DNA from: Roseateles sp. | GTDB lineage: Bacteria; Pseudomonadota; Gammaproteobacteria; Burkholderiales; Burkholderiaceae_C | NCBI GenBank assembly: GCA_016790285.1 | Contig: JAEUPJ010000081.1 | Coordinates: 1 to 64,000, forward strand | Direction of reading: 5' to 3' | Length of the DNA: 64,000 nucleotides | Part shown: positions 1 through 8,563 of the stretch, one piece after another | Numbering within the stretch: the stretch's first letter is position 1 | Layout: the number at the start of each line of letters is the position of its first letter | The notes under the pieces: model-generated | Database searches by the model: none | Seen by the model: only the letters and a program-made list of their open reading frames with translations | What the model was told of the DNA's origin: nothing | Made by a program: the position numbers and the translations under genes

Positions 1-1
1 C

Positions 2-145
2 CCGGGCAAGTACGTGCCGCTGAAGGAAACGATCCGCGGCTTCAAGATGATCGTCAACGGCGAGTGCGACCACCTGCCCGAGCAGGCGTTCTACATGGTC
101 GGCACGATCGACGACGCCTTCGAGAAGGCCAAGAAGCTCAACTAA
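2..145 (+). CDS. atpD: ATP synthase F1 subunit beta, C-terminal fragment
   Basis: The last 47 codons of the catalytic beta subunit of F1Fo ATP synthase, read in the second frame from the window edge to a TAA. The residues include [23 protein letters not shown] and [16 protein letters not shown], the family's typical C-terminal helical region. The nucleotide-binding domain lies outside the window. It is a fragment only because the window starts here; nothing suggests a broken gene. The next gene, 21 bases downstream, is atpC, which is the normal order at the end of a bacterial atp operon. Confidence 0.97.
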   Translation, partial: PGKYVPLKETIRGFKMIVNGECDHLPEQAFYMVGTIDDAFEKAKKLN

Positions 146-166
146 CCGCTCAACCGAGGAGCCGCC

Positions 167-595
167 ATGGCGACCATCCACGTCGATGTCGTCTCGGCCG
201 AGGAGAGCATCTTCTCGGGCGAGGCCAAGTTCGTCGCCCTGCCGGGCGAGAACGGCGAACTCGGCATCCTGCCGCGCCACACGCCGCTCATCACGCGCAT
301 CAAGCCCGGTGCCGTGCGCATCGAGCGGGCCAATCCTGATGGCAGCAGCGGCGAGGAGGAGTTCATCTTCGTCGCCGGCGGCATTCTCGAGGTGCAACCC
401 GGCACGGTGACCGTGCTCGCCGACACCGCCATCCGTGGCCACGACCTCGATGAGGCCAAGGCCAACGAGGCCAAGAAGCTCGCCGAAGAGGCGATGCGCA
501 ACGCCAAGAACGACATCGACCTGGCCAAGGCGCAAGGCGAATTCGCGGCGATGGCGGCGCAGATCGCGGCGATCCAGAAGCTGCGCAGGAAGTAG
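167..595 (+). CDS. atpC: ATP synthase F1 subunit epsilon
   Basis: A 142-residue protein matching the usual length of the epsilon subunit, which joins the central stalk of F1 and restrains ATP hydrolysis. The N-terminal beta-sandwich is recognisable ([13 protein letters not shown], then [19 protein letters not shown]) and is followed by the C-terminal helical hairpin, rich in Ala, Lys and Glu ([17 protein letters not shown], ending QKLRRK). The ATG follows GAGGAG at 157-162 with a 4-base spacer. It is the last gene of the atp operon here; a strong GC hairpin lies about 60 bases after the stop. Confidence 0.97.
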   Translation: MATIHVDVVSAEESIFSGEAKFVALPGENGELGILPRHTPLITRIKPGAVRIERANPDGSSGEEEFIFVAGGILEVQPGTVTVLADTAIRGHDLDEAKANEAKKLAEEAMRNAKNDIDLAKAQGEFAAMAAQIAAIQKLRRK

Positions 596-928
596 GCAGC
601 GGGCCTCCCGCTTCGGCCTGCGACCGCCGCCCAGACCAAAGGCCGTTGCGGGCTTTCCCCGGGCGGCCTGCCCGGGGGAGCCGTTACCCTCGCGGCTTGA
701 TGGACGCCGCCCGCACCTCTGCAACCTGCTTCAAAGCAGTGCCTCCGGTCATCCCGGCAAGCACGCCTTGCCGCGCGCCACTGGCATGCTGTCGCCGCCC
801 TGAAGGTCGTTCTGGCGCGCCTGGATGCGGTGCCCCGAGCGGCAAGCTGCTGAAGCGCGAGCTGCGCACGGCGCAAGAGACGTTGTTTGCCGGTTGATCC
901 GGCGCCGACAAACCGGAGCGAGGCACCG
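596..928. other. Intergenic spacer after atpC, with two GC-rich hairpins
   Basis: No gene is convincing in these 333 bases. A perfect 8-bp stem (CCCCGGGC/GCCCGGGG, 5-base loop) lies at 657-677 and a 6-bp stem (GGCAAG/CTTGCC) at 756-772. Neither is followed by a run of T, so they are not classical intrinsic terminators; the first could act in Rho-assisted termination or protect the 3' end of the atp message. Short open frames here have no codon pattern of their own. Confidence 0.5.
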
Positions 929-1753
929 ATGGGCAAAGGCAAGTCGAAGGACAAGAGCGGAGACAAGAAGCGGCCGGTCCAGAGTGCCGGCAAGGGCCTT
1001 TCGAAGGCCGAGTACTACGAAGCGCTCGCGCCACTGCAGCTGCAGCTCAACGAAGTGGCGCGCTGGCTGCAGCACACCGGCCGTCGCCTGCTCGTCGTCA
1101 TCGAGGGGCGCGACACGGCCGGCAAGGGCGGAGTCATCTCGGCCATCGCGGATACGCTCAATCCACGCCAATGCCATGTGGTGGCCTTGCCCAAGCCGAG
1201 CGACCGCGAACGCTCGCAGTGGTACTTCCAGCGCTATGTGACGCACCTGCCTGCCGCTGGCGAGATCGCGCTCTTCGATCGCAGTTGGTACAACCGCGCC
1301 GGTGTCGAGCGCGTCATGGGCTTCTGCAGCGAAGAGGAGGCCCGCCACTTCCTGAAGCAGGCGCCGGTGTTCGAGAAGCTCCTGGTCGACGACGGCGTGC
1401 TGCTCTTCAAGTACTGGCTCACGGTGGATCAAGCGCAGCAGGAGGAGCGCTTCGCCGAGCGCCGCGAAGACCCCCTCAAGCAGTGGAAACTCTCGCCCAT
1501 CGACCTGAAGGCGCGCGAGAAGTATGCCGACTACACCCGCGCGCGCGAGGCCATGCTGGAGGCCACGAACACGAAGCACGCACCGTGGGTGCTGGTGGAC
1601 TTCAACGACCAGCGGCGGGGCCGCCTGGCGCTCATCCGCCACCTGATCGACACGCTGCCGGAGTACGCCGTGTCCGAGCCGCTGATCGAGTTCCCGCCGC
1701 TCGGCCACGAGCCGCTGCAGGAGCGCTTCAAGGCCGGTCTGAAGCCGATCTGA
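929..1753 (+). CDS. ppk2: Polyphosphate kinase 2 family protein (copy A)
   Basis: A 274-residue PPK2 enzyme, a family that transfers phosphate between inorganic polyphosphate and nucleotides, usually favouring NDP phosphorylation. The P-loop is IEGRDTAGKGG, the Walker B/lid region is ALFDRSWYNRAGVERVMGF, and the conserved LSPIDLKAREKYADYT and APWVLVDFNDQRRGR blocks follow. I chose the ATG at 929, not the in-frame ATG at 887, because GCGAGG lies 6 bases upstream and because this start matches the copy at 7667. Roughly four residues in five match that second copy. Substrate preference cannot be read from sequence. Confidence 0.93.
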   Translation: MGKGKSKDKSGDKKRPVQSAGKGLSKAEYYEALAPLQLQLNEVARWLQHTGRRLLVVIEGRDTAGKGGVISAIADTLNPRQCHVVALPKPSDRERSQWYFQRYVTHLPAAGEIALFDRSWYNRAGVERVMGFCSEEEARHFLKQAPVFEKLLVDDGVLLFKYWLTVDQAQQEERFAERREDPLKQWKLSPIDLKAREKYADYTRAREAMLEATNTKHAPWVLVDFNDQRRGRLALIRHLIDTLPEYAVSEPLIEFPPLGHEPLQERFKAGLKPI

Positions 1754-1817
1754 GGCGCCGCCGAATCGTTTTCGAGCCACTTCCCAGCCACCGTGCCGAC
1801 AACGTCCAGGCCCGACC

Positions 1818-2513
1818 ATGCAGATCGACTTCGACAAGCGCTACCCGGTGGCGTCGACCCCTGAGCAAGCCTGGGCTGTGCTTGCCGACATTCGCGCCAC
1901 GGCCGCCTGCTGGCCCGGCGCCGCCATCGCCACCCAGGTGGACACGCGGCGCTACCAGGGCACGATGGGCCTGCAGGTGGGCGCCGAAGCGGTGCGTCTG
2001 GACGGGGGCATCGAATTGCTGGGCATGGATGCGGCGCGTCGCGAACTGCGCCTTCGCGGCCAGGGCCGGGAGGAACAGGGCTCGGCCGTGTCGGCCGAAC
2101 TGGTGGCCCGCGTCGATCCGGGCGACGTGCCCGGTTCCAGCGCGCTCGTCGGCCGCGCCACGCTCACGGTGGACGGCCGGTTGGCCCAGTACGACAAGCG
2201 CATTCTCGTGACGGTCGGCGACCGTCTGCTGGCGCAGTTCGCCGAGAACTTTCGCGTCGCCGCTGCGGCGGCACCCGCGCCGAAGGCGCTGCGCGCCGGT
2301 GCCGATGGCAAGCGAGGTTCGAAACTCTCCACCTCCGGCGCCGACTCGACCCTCACCCTGATGGTGCAGGCCGGGCAGGCCCCTGGCGCGGCGTTCGCGG
2401 CCCAGGATGGCGGTGGTTCGCCGGCCCATCCTCCGGCCGCAGGCGGCACCCTGGCGGCGCTGCGGCGCTGGTTGGCCGGCCTCTTCGGGAGTGGCGGGCG
2501 CGGCGAGCGCTGA
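1818..2513 (+). CDS. CoxG-like SRPBCC-family protein
   Basis: A 231-residue cytosolic protein. The first 150 or so residues look like the CoxG branch of the START/SRPBCC fold: an FDKRYPVASTPEQAWAVLADI start, a CWPGA motif after the first helix, alternating hydrophobic strands (GRATLTVDGRLAQYDKR), and a final helix DRLLAQFAENF. CoxG proteins assist maturation or membrane attachment of CO dehydrogenase, but no cox genes are nearby, so a general ligand-binding or membrane-recruiting role is as likely. The C-terminal 80 residues are low-complexity Ala/Gly and end in a basic stretch. It follows ppk2 by 64 bases and may share its transcript. Confidence 0.75.
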   Translation: MQIDFDKRYPVASTPEQAWAVLADIRATAACWPGAAIATQVDTRRYQGTMGLQVGAEAVRLDGGIELLGMDAARRELRLRGQGREEQGSAVSAELVARVDPGDVPGSSALVGRATLTVDGRLAQYDKRILVTVGDRLLAQFAENFRVAAAAAPAPKALRAGADGKRGSKLSTSGADSTLTLMVQAGQAPGAAFAAQDGGGSPAHPPAAGGTLAALRRWLAGLFGSGGRGER

Positions 2514-2532
2514 CGCACGTGCGCGCCGGCGC

Positions 2533-3108
2533 TCAGTTGGCGGCGCTTCCCTTGCCCGGGGCCCAGGCGGCGATGAAGGCTCTCTGGGCGTCCGTCTCGG
2601 GCGTCTGGCGCACGAAGGCACTCTTGGCCATCACGCGCCACTTCCGCTGCAGCAGGGCCAGCGCTTCGTCGGGCGCAAAGCCGTGCTCCACCAGCAGACA
2701 GCCGGCGACCGTGCCCGTGCGCCCGATGCCGGCGCGGCAATGCAAGTACACCACCTCGTGCGCATCGAGCGCCGCGCCGATGGCATCGAGCACCTGCCGC
2801 ATGCGCTGCGGCGTGGGCACGCCGAAGTCCGAGATCTCGAAGGCCAGGCGGTGCGCCGCGCGCCCGGCCACGGGTAGCGGTGCATAGGCGCCGCCGCCAG
2901 CGCCGTCACCGGTGAGGTCGACGCAGCAGGTGATGCCCACGGCCTGCAGCGCCTGCAACCGCAGCGCCAGGCCCTCGGCATGGCCCGGATGCGGGTGCTC
3001 GCCGGCGAGCAGGCGGCCGGGCAGCAGCCAGTAGGTGTTGGTGTGCGGGCGGCGGGGCGGTGAGTCGCCGGGGGTTTCGAACGACTCGCGTGCGATCGCA
3101 GACGGCAT
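2533..3108 (-). CDS. Dual-specificity / tyrosine protein phosphatase-like protein
   Basis: A 191-residue cytosolic protein with the cysteine-phosphatase signature HCRAGIGRTG (CX5R), preceded by EVVYLH and by the acidic general-acid region FEISDFGVPTP. The fold class covers protein Tyr/Ser/Thr phosphatases and some phosphoinositide or RNA phosphatases; the true substrate is unknown. It starts 27 bases after the amino-acid transporter ATPase on the same strand, so it is probably the last gene of that operon, although no functional link is known. An ATG without a strong Shine-Dalgarno was accepted as start; a slightly later start is possible. Confidence 0.8.
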   Translation of the reverse strand: MPSAIARESFETPGDSPPRRPHTNTYWLLPGRLLAGEHPHPGHAEGLALRLQALQAVGITCCVDLTGDGAGGGAYAPLPVAGRAAHRLAFEISDFGVPTPQRMRQVLDAIGAALDAHEVVYLHCRAGIGRTGTVAGCLLVEHGFAPDEALALLQRKWRVMAKSAFVRQTPETDAQRAFIAAWAPGKGSAAN

Positions 3109-3135
3109 CGGGTTGGCCTGCGCCCGCTGGAGCGA

Positions 3136-3879
3136 TCAGTGGCCGAGGATCTTCGACAGGAAGTCCTTCGTGCGCTCGCTCTTCGGGTTGTTGAAGAACT
3201 CGTGCGGGGTGTTCTGCTCGACGATCTGGCCCTGGTCCATGAAGATGACGCGGTCGGCCACCGCCTTCGCGAAGCCCATCTCGTGGGTGACGCAGAGCAT
3301 CGTCATGCCGAGGCCCGCAAGCTCGGTCATCACGTCGAGCACTTCCTTGATCATCTCGGGGTCGAGGGCCGAGGTCGGCTCGTCGAAGAGCATGATCTTC
3401 GGTGTCAGGCACAGCGCGCGCGCAATGGCCACGCGCTGTTGCTGGCCGCCGGAGAGCTGCAGCGGGTACTTCTGGGCCTGCTCGGCGATGCGCACGCGCT
3501 TGAGCTGCGTCATCGCGCGTTCCTCGGCTTCCGCCTTCGGGGTGTGGCCGACCCACATCGGCGCCAGCGTCAGGTTCTCCAGCACCGTGAGATGCGGGAA
3601 GAGGTTGAACTGCTGGAACACCATGCCCACCTGTTTGCGCACGGCCTCGATGGCCTTCACGTCGTCGGTGAGCGGCGTTCCGTCCACCGTGATGCGGCCT
3701 TCCTGGTACTCCTCGAGCGCGTTGACGCAGCGGATCATCGTGCTCTTGCCCGAGCCGGAGGGGCCGCAGATGACGATGCGTTCACCTTTGGCGACAGAGA
3801 GGTCGATGTCGCGCAGCACGTGGAAGTTGTTGCCGTACCACTTGTTGACCTTCTCGAAGACGACGATGGGTTCGCTCAT
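3136..3879 (-). CDS. aapP: Polar/general amino-acid ABC transporter, ATP-binding protein
   Basis: A 247-residue ABC ATPase that powers import of amino acids through the two membrane proteins encoded upstream. Walker A is GPSGSGKST, the Q-loop follows at [16 protein letters not shown], the signature is LSGGQQQR, and Walker B is [15 protein letters not shown], then the switch His in CVTHEMGFA. Length and motifs are those of the GlnQ/AapP/GltL group. The family symbol is assigned by operon content; transport specificity is not proven. It lies 52 bases downstream of the permease gene. Confidence 0.93.
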   Translation of the reverse strand: MSEPIVVFEKVNKWYGNNFHVLRDIDLSVAKGERIVICGPSGSGKSTMIRCVNALEEYQEGRITVDGTPLTDDVKAIEAVRKQVGMVFQQFNLFPHLTVLENLTLAPMWVGHTPKAEAEERAMTQLKRVRIAEQAQKYPLQLSGGQQQRVAIARALCLTPKIMLFDEPTSALDPEMIKEVLDVMTELAGLGMTMLCVTHEMGFAKAVADRVIFMDQGQIVEQNTPHEFFNNPKSERTKDFLSKILGH

Positions 3880-3931
3880 GGCGGTGGGGCCGTGGTGGGC
3901 GGTTGGTGTGGGTCGACGGGTGCCGGCGGGC

Positions 3932-5077
3932 TCAGCGTGTCTTCGACACGCTGACCTGCTTCTCCACCCACAGGCTGTAGCGGCTCATGGCGAAGCAGAA
4001 GGTGAAGTAGATGGCGGTGATGAAGAAGTAGGCCTCGAGCTTGTAGGGCCGCCAGTCGACCTCGGAATTCAGCGCCAGCCCGTGCGAGCCGGTGAGCTCG
4101 TAGAGCGAGACGATCGTGACGAGCGACGTGTCCTTGAAGATGCTGATGAAGTTGTTCATCATGCTCGGCACCACCATCGCCAGCGCCTGCGGCAGCACGA
4201 TCTTGCGCTGCGTCTGCCAGTAGCTCAGGCCGAGTGTCTGAGCCGCCTCGAGCTGGCCCTTCGGGATGGCCTGCAGGCCGCCGCGCACGATCTCGGCCAT
4301 GTAGGCCGCGGCAAAGAGGGTGATGCCCACCAGCACACGCACCAGCACGTCGATGGTCACGCCCTGCGGCATGAACAGCGGGAACATGAACGAGGCCATG
4401 AACAGCACGCTGATCAGCGGCACGCCGCGAATCAGCTCGATGTAGATCACGCACACCGTGCGGATGGCCGGCAGGTTGCTGCGCCGGCCCAGCGCCACCA
4501 GCACCGCCAGCGGGAAGGCCAGGAAGATCGACAGCGTGGCCAGCATCACCGTCAGCGGCAGGCCGCCCCACAAATCGGTGCGCACGGGCTCCAGGCCGAA
4601 CAGGCCGCCGCCCATCAGCAGGAAGAAGACGGCGAGCACGGCCACCCACATCGCCGCCAGCCACGGCTTCCAGAACCAGCGGATGCAGCTGAGCACCAGC
4701 GCGGCCACCATCAACGCGGTGGCCAGTTCGGGGCGCCACTGCTGCTCGAAGGGGTAACGGCCGAAGATGATGACGCGCCACTTCTCGGCCACCACGCCCC
4801 AGCAGGCGCCGCTGCCGCGGGCGTTCTGGCAGGCGTTGGCGTCGGCGCCGAACACCGCCTGCACCAGGCCCCAGTCGGCCACGCCGGGCATCAGGTACAG
4901 CGCCAGGCCGACCAGCACCACGGTCGTGAGCGCGCTCTTCCAGTCGCCGAGCAGGTTGCGCTTGACCCATGGCACGAAGCCCTCGGTCCGCACCGGCGCC
5001 GGCCGCGCGGCGATGGGCTTGAAGGCATCGGCCGCGGAAGCGGAGGACCCAGAGGGGGCAATTGCAGCGTCGGCCAT
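3932..5077 (-). CDS. aapM: General amino-acid ABC transporter permease (AapM-like)
   Basis: A 381-residue inner-membrane permease of the His/Glu/Gln/Arg/opine transporter family. The long N-terminal part carries several hydrophobic segments, and the C-terminal half has the permease core with the EAA loop (ETVRGGLQ-type sequence at [24 protein letters not shown]), which docks on the ATPase. The length exceeds that of GlnP-type permeases and is typical of AapM/BztC. I chose ATG 5077 over 5101: it follows AAGGAG at 5085-5090 and begins one base after the stop of the partner permease, which implies coupled translation. Confidence 0.92.
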   Translation of the reverse strand: MADAAIAPSGSSASAADAFKPIAARPAPVRTEGFVPWVKRNLLGDWKSALTTVVLVGLALYLMPGVADWGLVQAVFGADANACQNARGSGACWGVVAEKWRVIIFGRYPFEQQWRPELATALMVAALVLSCIRWFWKPWLAAMWVAVLAVFFLLMGGGLFGLEPVRTDLWGGLPLTVMLATLSIFLAFPLAVLVALGRRSNLPAIRTVCVIYIELIRGVPLISVLFMASFMFPLFMPQGVTIDVLVRVLVGITLFAAAYMAEIVRGGLQAIPKGQLEAAQTLGLSYWQTQRKIVLPQALAMVVPSMMNNFISIFKDTSLVTIVSLYELTGSHGLALNSEVDWRPYKLEAYFFITAIYFTFCFAMSRYSLWVEKQVSVSKTR

Positions 5078-5078
5078 C

Positions 5079-6257
5079 TCAACGCTCCTTGATCGCGACA
5101 CGCTTGTTGTAGGCGTTCATCAACCCCGAGGTCGACAGCGAGGTCGTCAGGTACACGAGCATGATGATCGCGATGCACTCCACCGCGCGGCCGCTCTGGT
5201 TGAGCGTGGTGTTGGCGATGGAGACCACATCGGGGTAGCCGATGGCCACCGCCAGCGAGCTGTTCTTCGTGAGATTGAGGTACTGGTTGGTCAGCGGCGG
5301 GATGATCACGCGCAGCGCCTGCGGCAGTACCACCAGCTTCATCGTCTGCCCGCGTGACAGGCCCAGCGCCCCGGAGGCCTCGGTCTGCCCGTGGCTCACC
5401 GACTGGATGCCGCCGCGCACCACTTCGGCCACGAAGGCCGCGGTGTACATCACCAGGCCCACCAGCACGGCCATGAACTCGGGCGTCACTGCCGCGCCGC
5501 CGTCGACTTGGAAGGCCTGCTGCTCGGGCACGTTCCACGCCGTCGGCGCGCCGCCGGCCAGCCAGCCCAGGAACGCCAGGCCGAACACCGCGGCCAGCGG
5601 CACGGCCCAACGGTTGCCGTCCTGCCCGGTGAGTTCGAACCGCCGCTGCACGCGCCCCCGCCACCACCAGCCCACCCCCAGGCCGAGCACGGCACCCGCC
5701 GCAGCCAAGGCCTGGCCGGTGCCCCACACCGGCACCGGGAACGACAGGCCGCCCTTGCTGAGGAACACGAGGCCGCCGAGCTTCCACGCTTCGTTCGGCT
5801 GCGGCAGCACCTCCACGAAGAACAAGTACCACATCAGCAGCTGCAGCAGGATCGGCACGTTGCGGAACAGCTCAACGTAGCCGTAGCACAGCCCGCGCAC
5901 CAGCGCGTTGCGCGAGAAGCGCCCCACGCCCACCAGCACGCCCAGGATGGTCGTGAGGATGATGCCCACCACCGCCACGCGCAGCGTGTTGAGCACGCCG
6001 ATGACGATGGCGCGGCCGTAGCTCTGGCTGGGGTCGTAGGCCACCAGCGTCTCGCCGATGTCGAAGCCGGCGGCCTGGCCGAGGAAGTCGAAGCCGCTCT
6101 GGATGCCGCGCACTTCCATGTTGCGCTGCGTGTTGGTGGCGAGGAACCAGACGGCGGCGGCGATGAGGGCCAGCGCCACCACCTGGTAGACGAGGCCGCG
6201 CGCCGCGCGGCTGCGCCAGCTCCATTCACGGCGCTTGGCCGGGGCACGTGCATCCAC
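5079..6257 (-). CDS. aapQ: General amino-acid ABC transporter permease (AapQ-like)
   Basis: A 392-residue inner-membrane permease and heterodimer partner of the downstream AapM-like protein. It has an N-terminal membrane segment (LVYQVVALALIAAAVWFLA), the GFDFLGQAAGF periplasmic segment typical of AapQ/BztB, and an EAA loop (EVVRGGIQSVSHGQTEASGALGLS). A periplasmic insertion interrupts the transmembrane core, which explains the length. Its stop is followed after one base by the next permease start. The gap to the binding-protein gene upstream contains a terminator-like hairpin, so this gene is probably made at a lower level than aapJ. Confidence 0.92.
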   Translation of the reverse strand: MDARAPAKRREWSWRSRAARGLVYQVVALALIAAAVWFLATNTQRNMEVRGIQSGFDFLGQAAGFDIGETLVAYDPSQSYGRAIVIGVLNTLRVAVVGIILTTILGVLVGVGRFSRNALVRGLCYGYVELFRNVPILLQLLMWYLFFVEVLPQPNEAWKLGGLVFLSKGGLSFPVPVWGTGQALAAAGAVLGLGVGWWWRGRVQRRFELTGQDGNRWAVPLAAVFGLAFLGWLAGGAPTAWNVPEQQAFQVDGGAAVTPEFMAVLVGLVMYTAAFVAEVVRGGIQSVSHGQTEASGALGLSRGQTMKLVVLPQALRVIIPPLTNQYLNLTKNSSLAVAIGYPDVVSIANTTLNQSGRAVECIAIIMLVYLTTSLSTSGLMNAYNKRVAIKER

Positions 6258-6304
6258 GGGCGTTCCTCCTCAGCAGCGGCCGGGGTTGCGCCCCCCGCCC
6301 AAGC

Positions 6305-6329
6305 AAAACGGGCCGGGAAGTCCGGCCCG
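6305..6329 (-). terminator. Hairpin plus T-run between aapJ and aapQ (possible partial terminator)
   Basis: Read on the minus strand, CGGGCCGG (6329-6322), a 5-base loop and CCGGCCCG (6316-6309) form a perfect 8-bp stem, followed directly by TTTTGCTT. It sits about 45 bases after the aapJ stop and 50 bases before the aapQ start. In many ABC operons such a hairpin lets most transcripts end after the binding-protein gene. Confidence 0.7.
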
Positions 6330-6373
6330 CTTGTCGTTTCATCGGCGCGTGATCGTGGTCAACGCGCGCCGCA

Positions 6374-7408
6374 TCACCGCACCGGCGGCGCGTACATCAG
6401 GCCGCCCTTGTTCCACAGGTTGTTGGCGCCGCGCGGCAGGCCGATGGGGGTCTTGGGCCCGACATGGCGCTCGAAGATCTCGCCGTAGTTGCCCACCGTC
6501 TTGATGGCGCGGTAGGCCCATTCCTTGTCCAGGCCCAGCACCTTGCCGGTGTCTTCGGTGCCGGCGCCCAGCAGGCGCATCACGCCAGGCGTCTTGCTGT
6601 CCTTCTTCAGTTCGTCGACATTGGCCTGGGTGATGCCGTGCTCCTCGGCTTCGAGCAGTGCGTTGAGCACCCACTTGGCGACCGCGAAGTACTCGTCGTC
6701 ACCGCGGCGCACCGAAGGGCCCAGCGGCTCCTTGGAGATGAGCTCGGGCAGGATGACGTGATCGTCGGGCTTCTGCGCTTCCTTGCTGCGCACCGAGGCC
6801 AGGCCGGAGGCATCGGTGGTGAACAGCTGGCAGCGGCCGCTGAAGTAGGCGCCGGTGGCGGCTTCCTGCTTCTCGAACACCACGGGCTTGAGATTGAGGT
6901 TGTTGGCGCGCGAGAAGTCGGTGAGGTTCAGCTCGGTGGTGGTGCCCGATTGCACGCACACCGTGGCGCCCTTGATCGCCTTGGCGCCTTTGACGTTGAG
7001 CTTCTTGGGCACCATGAAGCCCTGGCCGTCGTAGAACGTGACACCCACGAAGTGCATGCCGAGCGAGGCGTCGCGCGTCAGCGTCCAGGTGGTGTTGCGC
7101 GACAGCACGTCGATCTCGCCGGACTGCAACGCGGTGAAGCGCTGCTGCGCGGTCAGCGGCGAGTAGCGCACCTTGTTGCCGTCGCCGAGGATGGCCGCAG
7201 CCAGCGCGCGGCAGTAGTCGACATCCAGGCCCGTCCACTTGCCCTGGCTGTCGGCGGCGGAGAAACCGGCCAGGCCGGTGTTGACGCCGCACACCAGCGC
7301 GCCGCGGGCTTTGATGGCATCGAGATCCTTGCCGGCCAGCGCGGGGGTGGCGGCCAGGCCCAGCGTGGCGGCCACGGCCGCGAGCGTGAGGGAGAGTTTG
7401 CGAGACAT
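6374..7408 (-). CDS. aapJ: Amino-acid ABC transporter periplasmic binding protein (AapJ-like)
   Basis: A 344-residue family-3 solute-binding protein that captures amino acids in the periplasm. It starts MSRKLSLTLAAV and has a classical signal peptide with probable cleavage after ATPALA. The family blocks VCGVNTGLAGFS, DVDYCRALAAAILGD, EIDVLSRNTTWTLTRD and VCVQSGTTTELNL are clear. ATG 7408 was chosen because the frame upstream lacks a signal-peptide pattern and GGAG lies about 9 bases before it. It heads the aapJQMP operon. A possible -10 (TATACT on the minus strand, 7523-7518) lies about 110 bases upstream, without a good -35. Confidence 0.93.
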   Translation of the reverse strand: MSRKLSLTLAAVAATLGLAATPALAGKDLDAIKARGALVCGVNTGLAGFSAADSQGKWTGLDVDYCRALAAAILGDGNKVRYSPLTAQQRFTALQSGEIDVLSRNTTWTLTRDASLGMHFVGVTFYDGQGFMVPKKLNVKGAKAIKGATVCVQSGTTTELNLTDFSRANNLNLKPVVFEKQEAATGAYFSGRCQLFTTDASGLASVRSKEAQKPDDHVILPELISKEPLGPSVRRGDDEYFAVAKWVLNALLEAEEHGITQANVDELKKDSKTPGVMRLLGAGTEDTGKVLGLDKEWAYRAIKTVGNYGEIFERHVGPKTPIGLPRGANNLWNKGGLMYAPPVR

Positions 7409-7517
7409 CGGTGAATGCTCCTGAGAACTGATAGGGAAGGCAGCGAGACGGGCGGCAGGCCGCAAGGCCCGCAAGCCACACGACAACGAATGCCATACCG
7501 CGGGAAAATCGCGGGGC

Positions 7518-7523
7518 AGTATA
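7518..7523 (-). promoter_or_regulatory. Possible -10 element of the aapJ operon
   Basis: TATACT on the minus strand, one mismatch from TATAAT, in the 258-base divergent region between aapJ and the second ppk2. The -35 window 17 bases further upstream is GC-rich and does not match TTGACA, so an activator may be needed. Confidence 0.35.
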
Positions 7524-7666
7524 GGAGTGGGTTTTCGGCGCGCGCCCCCGCGCTTCTACGTAGCATCGCCCGATGCGCGAGGCGCATGAAGCCGGGGCTC
7601 GGCGGCGTGCGGTGGTTGGCGCAGGAGCCGCGGCAGCCCGTTCGCGGGCCAGCGCGAGGAGATGCG

Positions 7667-8479
7667 ATGGGCAGGAAAGCCGACAAGGCTGCAAAGCAGG
7701 CCAAGGCGCCGGGCAAGCTCGGCAAGGGCGAGTATTACGAGCGCCTGGCACCGCTGGAACTGGAGCTCAACCGGCTGGCGCGCTGGCTGCAGCACACCGG
7801 CAGGCGGCTGCTGGTGGTGATCGAGGGCCGCGACACGGCGGGCAAGGGGGGCGTCATCAGCGCCATTGCCGACACGCTGAACCCGCGCCAGTGCCACGTG
7901 GTGGCGCTGCCCAAGCCCACCGAGCGCGAGAAAACGCAGTGGTACTTCCAGCGCTATGTCGCGCACCTGCCGGCCGCCGGCGAGGTGGCCCTGTTCGACC
8001 GCAGCTGGTACAACCGCGCCGGCGTCGAGCGCGTGATGGGGTTTTGCACCGAGCCCGAGGCCAAGGCGTTCTTGAAGCGAGCGCCGGTGTTCGAGCAGAT
8101 GCTGGTGGACGACGGCCTGCTGCTGTTCAAGTACTGGCTCACGGTCGACCAGGCCCGGCAGGAAGAGCGCTTCGCCGAACGGCGCGCCGACCCGCTCAAG
8201 CGCTGGAAGCTCAGCCCCATCGACCTGAAGGCGCGCGAGAAGTACGCCGAGTACACCGCCGCGCGCGAGGCGATGCTGCGGGCCACGCACACGAAACACG
8301 CGCCCTGGGTGCTGGTGGACTTCAACGACCAGCGGCGCGGCCGGCTGGCATTGATCAAGCACCTGCTGAAGTCGATTCCGGACCTCGATGTGCCCGAGAC
8401 CGCGGTGGACTTTCCGCCCCTGCCGGGGCCGCTGCTCGAAGAGAGCTTCGGCAGGAAGAGCGGGCTGCGGCCGATCTGA
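7667..8479 (+). CDS. ppk2: Polyphosphate kinase 2 family protein (copy B)
   Basis: A 270-residue PPK2-family kinase, paralogue of the gene at 929. It has the same P-loop (IEGRDTAGKGG), the same FDRSWYNRAGVERVMGF block and the same KLSPIDLKAREKY segment; the two differ mainly in the first 25 residues, in surface positions and in the last 30 residues. The start ATG follows GAGGAG at 7656-7661 with 5 bases between. It is divergent from aapJ and convergent with the TPM genes. Two copies six kilobases apart suggest a local duplication, with separate regulation since their upstream regions do not resemble each other. Confidence 0.93.
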   Translation: MGRKADKAAKQAKAPGKLGKGEYYERLAPLELELNRLARWLQHTGRRLLVVIEGRDTAGKGGVISAIADTLNPRQCHVVALPKPTEREKTQWYFQRYVAHLPAAGEVALFDRSWYNRAGVERVMGFCTEPEAKAFLKRAPVFEQMLVDDGLLLFKYWLTVDQARQEERFAERRADPLKRWKLSPIDLKAREKYAEYTAAREAMLRATHTKHAPWVLVDFNDQRRGRLALIKHLLKSIPDLDVPETAVDFPPLPGPLLEESFGRKSGLRPI

Positions 8480-8537
8480 GGGCGTCAAGGGCCGGCGGTT
8501 GGCCGGCGCTGGCCATCGGCCGAATCGTGGCCACGGC

Positions 8538-8558
8538 GGCACCGGCGAGGCCGGTGCC
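8538..8558. terminator. Hairpin between convergent ppk2 and TPM gene
   Basis: A perfect 9-bp stem (GGCACCGGC/GCCGGTGCC) with a 3-base loop lies between two convergent stop codons at 8479 and 8564. There is no T-run on either side, so it is either Rho-assisted or a 3'-end stabiliser for both messages. Confidence 0.5.
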
Positions 8559-8563
8559 TGGGC

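Noticed and set aside
657-677. The stem after atpC as an intrinsic terminator
   Set aside because: The stem is strong but no run of T follows; recorded only as a hairpin.
3035-5092. A long plus-strand open frame of 685 codons opposite the transporter genes
   Set aside because: It is antisense to aapP and aapM, whose motifs are complete; its His/Arg/Gln-rich product reflects high GC, not a protein.
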